This document shows, in pieces, positions 6,312 to 15,473 of a stretch of DNA of 15,473 nt. This DNA is from Shewanella sp. Lineage in GTDB: Bacteria; Pseudomonadota; Gammaproteobacteria; Enterobacterales; Shewanellaceae. The DNA lies in NCBI GenBank assembly GCA_004195335.1, contig SDWK01000684.1, positions 1 through 15,473 on the forward strand, written 5' to 3'. Each line of letters opens with the position of its first letter. The stretch's first letter is position 1. Made by a program: the position numbers and the translations under genes. Below the pieces are notes generated by a model, which was not told where the DNA came from, did not search any database, and saw only the letters and a list, made by a program, of their open reading frames with translations.

Positions 6312-9081
6312 CGATTATGTCCGTAGATAACTGGGATATTACTTGATTTGCCGCCGATTCTACCTTAATTAGCTCGTCAAGTAACTCAAGTATTTCAGGT
6401 TCGATATCGGCAATACCAGCGCCTTGTTTTAATGTTGACTCAATTTCCTGGCATAGCTTCTGTGTGGTTGGAACGCCACAATAGCAACTGGCACCATGTA
6501 ATTTATGTACCGTGGTCAGCATCTGCTTATCATCAAAATTCTCAAGGGCACCCTCTATCTGTTGAGTCGTTTCCGGAAGAGAGTCTAACAGCATTTTCAG
6601 CATATCGATTGCTAAGTCCTGCTTGTGATTTGCTTGGGTTAAACACAGCTCCCAGTTGAGCGTAAATTGATCGAAGTGGGTGAATTTAGGTCTGGTTTTC
6701 CAGCGATTAATCACACTTTTTAAAGCCGCTTCATCTATAGGTTTAGGTAAATATCCATCCATACCACTTTGTTGAATGAGCTCTCGCTCTTCGGCGATGG
6801 CATGGGCCGTAACAGCAATAATGGGCGTATTCCGGTTTAACGAATCTTGACGGATAAGTTTGGTGGCACTGATGCCATCGGTACCTGGCATTTGAATATC
6901 CATAAATATCAGATCGAAGCTATGTTTCTTAGCAATACTCACAGCACCTTGGCCACTATTAATCACGGTAACCTGATTGACGAGCTCTTTTAGTAATGTG
7001 TCGATGAGTTTTAAGTTTGCAGGGTTATCATCGACTGCCAAGACTCGTAATGGTTCTCTTGTCATGGGTTCCGGTATACCTAGCTCTTCCATTAAAGAGG
7101 TACTATCTGTATGGGGTTGTGGATAGACGAGGATTTGGGCTAATGCTTTTTCGCCAATTGGCGCTGGGATCACCTTATCGACAAACGGTAATAAATTGTG
7201 TGCTATGGCTTCATTAGTGCTGCATAGAAGGACCAGATACTGGCACTGTGCTTTTATCTCTTTTAGTTGAGATGAAATATCTCCGTTTGCATCGAGCCCC
7301 TTACAGCTGATTAATGCGTAATCAAAAGCAGGACCTTTTTGACTGAGGGTATTGCCTAATTGCTCGAAAGAGTGAGCATTCGTGACCTTCATTCCCCAGT
7401 GGCTAACGAGTCTATTCAGTGTATTGTTCGATAACTCTCTGGGCTCTAATAAGAGTACGCTTTTGCCCTGTAATTTCTCTAAGGGCAATATTTGCCCTAT
7501 AGGGTATTGACTGGTCTGCAGAGGGAGAGTGAACCAAAATGTCGATCCTTTATTGAGTTTAGAGATGCAACCTATTTGTCCGCCCATTCTATTGACCAAA
7601 CGCTTAGTAATGATTAACCCCAGGCCCGTACCGCCAAAACGACGGGAGATAGAGGAGTCAGCCTGTCCGAACGCCTGAAACAGCATCTCTTTCTGGCTAT
7701 CATCAATACCAATTCCCGAGTCAGTGACTTCACATCGTAAATGAACCTGTTCATTATTGGATTCGGTTAATTGCAGCTTGAGGTGCACGCTACCTTGATC
7801 GGTAAACTTGATGGCATTGCCCATCAAGTTTGTCATTATCTGACTGATTCGCATCGCATCGCCAGACAGGTCCTCGGGGACGTCAGATTCAATATCGATC
7901 ACAAGTTCGATATCTTTTTCGCGTGCACTATTTGCCAGTAGCGTAATGGTATCATCGAGCACTTCCCTGAGCGCAAATGGCATGTTTTCCAGCACCATCT
8001 TGCCTGCTTCGAGTTTGGAAAAGTCGAGAATATCGTTGATGATGCCAAGAAGGGTTGTCGCACTCTTTTCTATGGTATTGATGTAGTCCTGCTGGCTGGA
8101 GTGTAACGGGGTTTTTAGTAGCTGTTTAGCGAAACCGATAACGCCATTGAGCGGGGTCCTGAGTTCATGGGACATATTAGCCAGGAACTCGGACTTTATT
8201 CTGCTGGCTTCCAGAGCTCGCTTTTTCGCCAGATCGAGTTCGACGTTTTGGATCTCAATTTGCTCGAGCGTTTCCCGTAGATCTGATGTTGCCTGATCAA
8301 TATTTTGCTGCATTTCGTCGTGGTAGTCTGACAGAGAGCCTGCCATGGCATTGATACCGCGCTTAAGAAGGTCAAGTTCTCCGATGAGATTGCCATCGAC
8401 ACGGGTATCGAGTTTACCTTCACGAATTTTAGCGACCACACGTACCATCTCGGTGATCGGCTGGGTGACGTTTTTTACAAGTCTAAAAGTAAATAACAGG
8501 TTTAGCTGAACGCCGATTAATACTATGATAAATGCGGCAACGGCGGCTCTGTGTTGTTCTAATAGTGCATTTTCTTTATTAATAAGCACGGCGATATAAC
8601 CAAGCTTAGTCGCAATCAGTTGTTCGGCATCTTGTTCATCGAAGGAGTTAACCTTGAGTTCATGTTCAGATGAGAAAATTGGGCTGCGTAAAATGAGACT
8701 ATCACCCACTTGCTCGAGTTCGGTGCGCATTAAACTACTCAAGGGCTGATCATAGCGCATGAGTTCGTGATCTTTATAGTGGTGCGAGGTAACGATGACT
8801 CGGTTATTGATATCGAAAATAGCAATAAATTGCACTAATGACGATTTATTCAGTTGGGCTGCGGTGATCAGTTTCTTCGTGGTTTCAAAATCTTTCTTTT
8901 CGAGTCCGATTTCGGCGGCTATTGCCAAGGGCTCGATAATGTTGCCGCCTTGCTCTATGAGTGTTTGTTCGAGTTCATAGAAACGATTTATGGTAAAATA
9001 ACTGCCCAGTAATATCCCGACCAGAATTGTCGGAGCTAACGCCAGTACCAGAACCCAGGAACGGAGACTGTATTTGGTCAT
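6286..9081 (-). CDS. barA: Hybrid sensor histidine kinase BarA
   Basis: BarA is the inner-membrane sensor that phosphorylates UvrY through a His-Asp-His relay and controls the Csr system. Positions below count from an upstream ATG at 9099 (937 residues). Membrane helices lie near 15-37 and 186-207 around a periplasmic sensor region, followed by HAMP (about 208-262) and a coiled coil. The HisKA motif SHELRTP has the phospho-accepting His at 311. The ATPase domain has its N box at GNAIKF (Asn 428), then DSGIGI and GGTGLGL. A degenerate receiver-like region (about 545-655) comes next. The true receiver has DD 690-691, phospho-Asp 734 in FMDIQMP and Lys 786. The HPt domain has His 865 in VHKLHG. 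I place the start at ATG 9081 because MTKYSLR aligns with the E. coli N-terminus MTNYSLR. ATG 9099 would add six residues, and neither start has a good ribosome site. Confidence 0.95.
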   Translation of the reverse strand: MTKYSLRSWVLVLALAPTILVGILLGSYFTINRFYELEQTLIEQGGNIIEPLAIAAEIGLEKKDFETTKKLITAAQLNKSSLVQFIAIFDINNRVIVTSHHYKDHELMRYDQPLSSLMRTELEQVGDSLILRSPIFSSEHELKVNSFDEQDAEQLIATKLGYIAVLINKENALLEQHRAAVAAFIIVLIGVQLNLLFTFRLVKNVTQPITEMVRVVAKIREGKLDTRVDGNLIGELDLLKRGINAMAGSLSDYHDEMQQNIDQATSDLRETLEQIEIQNVELDLAKKRALEASRIKSEFLANMSHELRTPLNGVIGFAKQLLKTPLHSSQQDYINTIEKSATTLLGIINDILDFSKLEAGKMVLENMPFALREVLDDTITLLANSAREKDIELVIDIESDVPEDLSGDAMRISQIMTNLMGNAIKFTDQGSVHLKLQLTESNNEQVHLRCEVTDSGIGIDDSQKEMLFQAFGQADSSISRRFGGTGLGLIITKRLVNRMGGQIGCISKLNKGSTFWFTLPLQTSQYPIGQILPLEKLQGKSVLLLEPRELSNNTLNRLVSHWGMKVTNAHSFEQLGNTLSQKGPAFDYALISCKGLDANGDISSQLKEIKAQCQYLVLLCSTNEAIAHNLLPFVDKVIPAPIGEKALAQILVYPQPHTDSTSLMEELGIPEPMTREPLRVLAVDDNPANLKLIDTLLKELVNQVTVINSGQGAVSIAKKHSFDLIFMDIQMPGTDGISATKLIRQDSLNRNTPIIAVTAHAIAEERELIQQSGMDGYLPKPIDEAALKSVINRWKTRPKFTHFDQFTLNWELCLTQANHKQDLAIDMLKMLLDSLPETTQQIEGALENFDDKQMLTTVHKLHGASCYCGVPTTQKLCQEIESTLKQGAGIADIEPEILELLDELIKVESAANQVISQLSTDIIDDNQTRLL

Positions 9082-9196
9082 GTTTTTGGCATTATTCATT
9101 AGGTTAGCTGATTTACCAGTTTCTTGACAAACGTTACACTAGACTGCCAGAAGAGAGGCTGTCTTGGCCAGTATTATTATTGATTTAGAGGCCTAA

Positions 9197-10528
9197 ATGG
9201 CACAGTTTTTTAAAGCGAAACCAAACAGTTCTAAGCAACTATCACCAAAAGTATTACTCGAAGTGACCCGCTTGGATCATTTAGGGGCTGGAATTGCTCA
9301 ACATCAGGGCAAAGTCGTTTTTATTCCTGGTGCCTTGCCGGGAGAAAAAGTGACGGTTCAGTTGACCGAGCAGAAGAAGCGTCATTCGAGAGCCAAACTG
9401 TTGAAACTTGAGTCTAGCTCACCCGATCGCGTCGCGCCAAAATGCGCCCATTACGATGAATGTGGTGGCTGCGATCTTCAGCATTTAACCTTAGCGCAGC
9501 AACGTAGCCATAAAGAATTAGCGCTTGTGAGTCTGATGGCGAAATTGAGTCATACAGAGGCGGAAACCTTAGTCCCAGCAATTACCGGTGAACAGTGGGC
9601 TTACCGTCGCCGTGCACGCTTAGCGACTTATTACAATCAAGAGAATAAAAAGACCACCTTAGGTTTTAGGGCTCAGTCGAGTAAAGAGGTGATTAATATC
9701 TCTTCATGCCCAGTACTGGCGACCCCACTGTCGGCCTTGATTTCACCTCTATCTAAGGTCTTAAATCAACTGTCGGGCAGAAGAGCCTTAGGTCATGTAG
9801 AGCTTATTGATGTCGATAATGGTCAGTTTGTTGTGGTCAGAATGACCAAAGACCTATCGGAAAAAGATAGCCAAAAACTGACTCAGTTTGCCAAAGTACA
9901 TGGCATAAACTTGATCGTACAAGGTAATGAAGGTGAGCTTTTGGTGCTTGAAGGGCCAAAAGAACTGCCTTTTTATACCTTAAACGGTGAGTTAAAATTG
10001 AGCTTTACGCCGGGCAATTTTGTTCAGGTTAATGGTGAAATCAATAGGGCCATGGTGGAGCAGGCGGTTCAATGGTTGCAAGTGAAGGCTGATGAACGTG
10101 TATTGGATCTTTTCTGTGGTGTAGGCAACTTCAGCCTGCCACTGGCCAAATCCGGCGCCGAAGTCATTGGTGTGGAAGGTGTTCCCGAGATGGTTAAACA
10201 AGCCAGAGAGAATGCTGCGAACAGCGGATTGAATAATGTGTCATTTTTTCATACCGATCTCAGTGCTGACCTCTCTGAAGAGCCGTGGCTAGGAAAGGTA
10301 GACAAATTACTATTAGATCCGGCTAGAGCGGGGGCATTTGAGAGTCTGCAATGGTTGAAAAAGATGAAGCCTAAAGCGATAGTTTATGTCTCATGCGATC
10401 CCTCTAGCTTGGCCCGAGATAGTGAGCCACTGTTAAAGCATGGGTATAAGCTTAAGAGGCTGGGTTTAATCGATATGTTTCCTCAAACACATCATATCGA
10501 AGCCATGGCATTGTTTGAATTAAGCTAA
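9197..10528 (+). CDS. rlmD: 23S rRNA (uracil-1939-C5)-methyltransferase RlmD
   Basis: RlmD (formerly RumA) methylates U1939 of 23S rRNA with S-adenosylmethionine. The 443-residue protein starts with a TRAM RNA-binding domain (about 15-73). The iron-sulfur cluster ligands are visible as Cys 83, 89 and 92 in [12 protein letters not shown] plus Cys 171 in ISSCPVL. The SAM-binding motif is [16 protein letters not shown], the DPARAGA motif follows, and the catalytic nucleophile is Cys 400 in [13 protein letters not shown]. The C-terminal [15 protein letters not shown] is typical of the family. The ATG at 9197 has AGAGG five bases upstream. The gene is divergent from barA across about 100 bases and precedes relA, as in E. 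coli. Confidence 0.97.
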   Translation: MAQFFKAKPNSSKQLSPKVLLEVTRLDHLGAGIAQHQGKVVFIPGALPGEKVTVQLTEQKKRHSRAKLLKLESSSPDRVAPKCAHYDECGGCDLQHLTLAQQRSHKELALVSLMAKLSHTEAETLVPAITGEQWAYRRRARLATYYNQENKKTTLGFRAQSSKEVINISSCPVLATPLSALISPLSKVLNQLSGRRALGHVELIDVDNGQFVVVRMTKDLSEKDSQKLTQFAKVHGINLIVQGNEGELLVLEGPKELPFYTLNGELKLSFTPGNFVQVNGEINRAMVEQAVQWLQVKADERVLDLFCGVGNFSLPLAKSGAEVIGVEGVPEMVKQARENAANSGLNNVSFFHTDLSADLSEEPWLGKVDKLLLDPARAGAFESLQWLKKMKPKAIVYVSCDPSSLARDSEPLLKHGYKLKRLGLIDMFPQTHHIEAMALFELS

Positions 10529-10679
10529 CTGTTGAAAAAATAGCTAATTAAGGACTAATCGGCTTTTGTTAATTGACAATGAGATCACAATGCTGAAGAT
10601 AGGTCTCTATATTATTGATTTGTGTTGCAGCCATTTTTTGTGACCTATTTTTTGATTCAAAGTTAAGGATGAAATTGAG

Positions 10680-12887
10680 ATGGTATCAGTTCGAGAAGCA
10701 CATTTTAGCGATCCTAATTTTCAACTAGAAGAGTGGGTCAACCGCTACATTAGTGACACGGATGAAGCTCAAACCTTATTCGAACTGCTCTGTCGAATCG
10801 AATCCATGGTTGCAAAAAGCAAAGGGGATAATACTCTGCAGCTTCAACGCGCCAGAGAGATGATAGAGATTTTAGCGCCGCTAAATATGGATATCGAAAC
10901 CCTGCAGGCATCGGTGCTGTTTGTGGTATTCGATGCCGGGATCCTGTCTAAAGAGGTGCTAGAGGAGACGTTCGGTAGCGAGCTTGCCAAATTAGTGATG
11001 AGTGTCGAGACCATGAACGCCATTGGTTCGCTTAAGGTCGACAATCAGTCCCGTACCAGTGATGTAAAAATAGACAATATTCGTCGTATGCTACTGGCTA
11101 TGGTGGAAGATGTTCGTGCTGTGGTGATTAAACTCGCCGAACGCATATGTCTGCTTAGAGAGATCAAAAATGCCGACGAAGAAACGCGGGTATTAGTGGC
11201 GCGCGAGATAGCCGATATTTATGCTCCTTTAGCCAACAGACTCGGCATAGGACAACTTAAGTGGGAACTGGAAGATATCTCTTTTCGTTACCTGCACCCA
11301 CAAACCTATAAAGAGATAGCGAAACAACTTGATGGTAAACGTCTGGACCGTGAGACTTTTATCGATGAGTTTGTTACTCAGCTCCAGACTCGGTTAGATA
11401 AAGATCAGATCAGGGCTAAAGTCTATGGTCGCCCTAAGCATATCTACAGCATCTGGAAGAAGATGAAGGGCAAGGACCTCACGTTTGATGAGTTGTTCGA
11501 TGTCCGCGCCGTGCGGATTGTGACCGATAGATTGCAAGACTGTTATGGTGCGCTTGGTGTTGTTCATACTCTTTGGCATCATATCCCGCGAGAATTCGAT
11601 GATTATGTAGCAAACCCTAAGCCTAACGGCTATCAGTCTATCCATACTATTGTGGTTGGTCCTGAGGGAAAAACGGTCGAGATACAGATACGTACCGAGC
11701 AGATGCATGAAGATGCCGAGCTAGGGGTCGCCGCCCACTGGAAGTATAAAGAGGGCGCGAGCGGCAGTAAACAGAGTGGTTATGAAGAGAAGATCAACTG
11801 GCTGCGTAAAATTCTTCAGTGGCAGGAAGATGTAGCCGAAAGTGGTAACTTGGTCGAAGAGGTTCGCAGTCAGGTTTTCGAAGATCGCGTTTATGTATTT
11901 ACCCCCGGTGGTGAAGTTGTCGACCTGCCTTTGGGCTCAACGGTACTGGATTTTGCTTATTACATTCATTCTCACGTTGGCCATAAGTGCATTGGTGCAA
12001 AGGTCGATGGCAGAATTGTGCCGTTTACCTATCAGGTCGAAACCAGTGAGCGGATTGAGATCATTACCTCTAAACATCCAAACCCAAAACGAGATTGGCT
12101 AAACCCTAACTTAGGTTATATTCGTACCTCACGTGCTCGTTCGAAAATTCAACACTGGTTTAAACAGCAAGACAGAGATAAAAACATCATTGCCGGTAAA
12201 GAGATGCTTGAAGCGGAGCTCTCACGTTCCGGCTTGAAAATCAAAGATGCGCAGAGCGCGGTAGAGCGTTTCAACTTAGTGAGCATGGACGACCTTCTGG
12301 CCAGTATCGGTGGCGGCGATGTTCGTCTTAACCAAGTGGTTAACCATGTTCAGAGTCAGATGCGTATCAACCAAGTTGATGATGAATCAGCAGTTGAAGA
12401 GCTGGTTAAAAAGAGCGGAATTAAGTCCAAGAAAGAGGGTAAAGGTCAGGTCGAGGTCAATGGGGTTGGTAATCTGATGAGCCATATTGCCCGATGTTGC
12501 CAGCCAGTGCCGGGTGATGAGATATTTGGTTTTATCACTAAAGGCCGCGGGATCTCTGTCCATAGGGCCGATTGTGAACAGGTGAAGGAGCTGATGCGAG
12601 TTCACCCTGAGCGAACGGTGGATGTGGTATGGGGGGAACATTACTCTGGTGGCTACAAGATACGTTTACGCATTATTGCCAATGACCGTTCGGGACTGCT
12701 TAGGGATCTAACTTCTGTTTTAGCAGCAGAAAAGTCCCATGTTATGGCGATGAGCTCCTCATCAGATGTTAAAACTCAAACCGCAGCAATTGAGCTTGAA
12801 CTTGAACTCTACAATTTAGATGATTTATCCAGAGTGATCGCTAAGCTGACTCAAATTGATGGTGTGAGTGAGGCGAGAAGGCTATAA
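10680..12887 (+). CDS. relA: GTP pyrophosphokinase RelA, (p)ppGpp synthetase I
   Basis: RelA binds stalled ribosomes with uncharged tRNA and makes (p)ppGpp from ATP and GTP or GDP. The 735 residues compare with 744 in E. coli. The N-terminal hydrolase domain is degenerate: FVVFDAGIL at 81-89 replaces the HD-containing metal motif, so it should be synthetase only. The synthetase has RPKHIYSIWKKM at 251-262, FDELFDVRAVRI at 269-280, NPKPNGYQSIHT at 312-323 and catalytic Glu 334 in VEIQIRT. The TGS domain runs about 403-463. The zinc-finger region has Cys 606, Cys 607, His 628 and Cys 632. An ACT domain fills about 660-735. AAGGA lies 10 bases before the ATG. The 151-base gap after rlmD leaves room for its own promoter, but I see no convincing hexamer pair there. 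Confidence 0.97.
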   Translation: MVSVREAHFSDPNFQLEEWVNRYISDTDEAQTLFELLCRIESMVAKSKGDNTLQLQRAREMIEILAPLNMDIETLQASVLFVVFDAGILSKEVLEETFGSELAKLVMSVETMNAIGSLKVDNQSRTSDVKIDNIRRMLLAMVEDVRAVVIKLAERICLLREIKNADEETRVLVAREIADIYAPLANRLGIGQLKWELEDISFRYLHPQTYKEIAKQLDGKRLDRETFIDEFVTQLQTRLDKDQIRAKVYGRPKHIYSIWKKMKGKDLTFDELFDVRAVRIVTDRLQDCYGALGVVHTLWHHIPREFDDYVANPKPNGYQSIHTIVVGPEGKTVEIQIRTEQMHEDAELGVAAHWKYKEGASGSKQSGYEEKINWLRKILQWQEDVAESGNLVEEVRSQVFEDRVYVFTPGGEVVDLPLGSTVLDFAYYIHSHVGHKCIGAKVDGRIVPFTYQVETSERIEIITSKHPNPKRDWLNPNLGYIRTSRARSKIQHWFKQQDRDKNIIAGKEMLEAELSRSGLKIKDAQSAVERFNLVSMDDLLASIGGGDVRLNQVVNHVQSQMRINQVDDESAVEELVKKSGIKSKKEGKGQVEVNGVGNLMSHIARCCQPVPGDEIFGFITKGRGISVHRADCEQVKELMRVHPERTVDVVWGEHYSGGYKIRLRIIANDRSGLLRDLTSVLAAEKSHVMAMSSSSDVKTQTAAIELELELYNLDDLSRVIAKLTQIDGVSEARRL

Positions 12888-12934
12888 GGTTTAATCTTTT
12901 CGATTGCTTTTACTCGATGGTGATTAGCTTATAC

Positions 12935-12971
12935 AAAAGAAAATGACGGCCTAGGTCGTCATTTTCGTTTT
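12935..12971 (+). terminator. Intrinsic terminator after relA
   Basis: A perfect 10-bp stem GAAAATGACG (12939-12948) / CGTCATTTTC (12957-12966) encloses an 8-base GCCTAGGT loop. Beyond one mismatch, AAA (12935-12937) can also pair with TTT (12968-12970), and TTTT (12968-12971) then CATTTT follow. It lies 51 bases after the relA stop and 36 bases before mazG, so it should separate the two or attenuate readthrough. The A-run on the other side would let it act on minus-strand transcripts too. Confidence 0.78.
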
Positions 12972-13007
12972 CATTTTAATATATCAACATTCATTCAAGG
13001 ACCTTCG

Positions 13008-13799
13008 ATGCATCATAATGCCGATATGCAGCCTCTTCTCGATATCATGGCTAAACTCAGAGACCCTGATACGGGTTGCCCTTGGGACAAGTCGCAGACG
13101 TTTAAAACGATAGTGCCTTTCACGCTGGAAGAGGCCTATGAAGTTGCCGATACCATAGAACGTATGGCACTCGATGAACTCCCCGATGAGTTAGGCGATC
13201 TACTTTTTCAGGTGGTGTTTTATTGTCAGCTGGGAAAAGAGCAAGGGCTATTTGATTTTGCCGATGTGATCGAGAAAATCTGTACTAAACTCACTTCAAG
13301 GCACCCACATGTGTTTGGCGAACTGAAAGGTGCCACCACCGAGCAAGTGAAAGACAGCTGGGAGAAGATAAAAGCTAATGAGCGTAGTGAAAAGCAGCTA
13401 CATTCAGTGCTGGATAATATTCCTCTTGGCTTGCCAGCATTGGCTCGTTCGGTAAAAATTCAAAAACGGGTTGCGCGTGTCGGTTTCGATTGGAATGAGC
13501 TTGCGCCTGTGGTCGATAAAATTCATGAGGAGATTGCCGAAGTCTTGCACGAAGTTAAACAAGAGGAGGTGATTCCATCTAAGGTGCTAGATGAGATGGG
13601 AGACTTACTGTTTGCGGTCGTCAATTTATCGAGGCATCTTGGTGTCGAACCAGAGCAGGCCCTCAGGCAGGCGAATACTAAGTTTGAACGTCGCTTCAGA
13701 GGCGTTGAAACGTTAGCAGAGCAGAGCGGAAGGTCTATGCAAGCGCACAGTTTAGAGGAACTAGAATGTTATTGGGGTGAAATAAAATTACAGGAGTAG
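13008..13799 (+). CDS. mazG: Nucleoside triphosphate pyrophosphohydrolase MazG
   Basis: MazG hydrolyses nucleoside triphosphates to monophosphates and pyrophosphate; in E. coli it is linked to lowering ppGpp and to survival in starvation. The 263-residue protein carries two MazG repeats. The first has GCPWDK at 23-28, Glu 41, 42 and 45 in EEAYEV, and Glu 61 and Asp 64 in DELGDLLFQVVF. The second has Glu 174, 175 and 178 in HEEIAEV and Glu 196 and Asp 199 in DEMGDLLFAVVN. These acidic sets bind Mg2+. AAGGA lies six bases before the ATG at 13008, which supports this start over the internal ATG seven codons in. It follows relA with no mazEF between. Confidence 0.97.
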   Translation: MHHNADMQPLLDIMAKLRDPDTGCPWDKSQTFKTIVPFTLEEAYEVADTIERMALDELPDELGDLLFQVVFYCQLGKEQGLFDFADVIEKICTKLTSRHPHVFGELKGATTEQVKDSWEKIKANERSEKQLHSVLDNIPLGLPALARSVKIQKRVARVGFDWNELAPVVDKIHEEIAEVLHEVKQEEVIPSKVLDEMGDLLFAVVNLSRHLGVEPEQALRQANTKFERRFRGVETLAEQSGRSMQAHSLEELECYWGEIKLQE

Positions 13800-13830
13800 G
13801 CATTAAGATCAAATTTATTGCTTAACTTGT

Positions 13831-15473
<1,643 letters not shown>

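Noticed and set aside
9124..9129. Perfect TTGACA in the barA-rlmD divergent gap
   Set aside because: No acceptable -10 lies 16-18 bases downstream, so I do not call a promoter.
10573..10578. TTGACA upstream of relA
   Set aside because: The best -10 candidates at correct spacing match poorly, so it is not called as the relA promoter.
11394..11708. 104-codon minus-strand frame inside relA
   Set aside because: It lies wholly within the conserved RelA synthetase region and has no independent support.

Overview
The window reads as chromosomal core DNA of a marine gammaproteobacterium, most probably Shewanella. I infer this from protein resemblance (RecN, BarA, RelA, MazG, PyrG and YjaG all look close to but distinct from their E. 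coli counterparts), from the moderate-to-low GC content, and from the gene order barA <- -> rlmD-relA-mazG-pyrG, which matches E. coli except that mazEF is absent. No tRNA, rRNA, CRISPR array, prophage or intact insertion sequence is visible.

Layout. Bases 1-767 hold the 3' end of thiL and then pgpA, overlapping by one base, closed by a probable intrinsic terminator. Bases 768-1177 are a noncoding gap with a candidate promoter inside an inverted repeat, leading to an uncharacterised SAM-dependent methyltransferase (1178-2386). Convergent to it are recN, with a promoter buried in two LexA boxes, and an AEC-family transporter further upstream on the minus strand. Bases 5239-5472 are a palindrome-rich gap containing a REP-like element, a likely terminator and another hairpin. 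Next on the minus strand come barA, yjaG and a 70-residue unknown protein, close-packed as a likely operon. Divergent from barA are rlmD, relA, mazG and pyrG on the plus strand. pyrG is cut by the window end just after its last catalytic residue.

Functional themes. relA makes (p)ppGpp, MazG hydrolyses nucleoside triphosphates and is linked in E. coli to lowering ppGpp, and pyrG makes CTP from a promoter whose GC-rich discriminator is of the type often inhibited by ppGpp/DksA. BarA is the hybrid sensor of the BarA/UvrY-Csr carbon-storage cascade. recN is a classical SOS gene and its operator is plainly readable. thiL and pgpA serve thiamine diphosphate and phosphatidylglycerol synthesis.

I do not see convincing evidence of a new multi-gene system. 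The least explained items are the methyltransferase with its dyad promoter, the 70-residue protein after yjaG, and the REP-like palindrome in front of the transporter gene.
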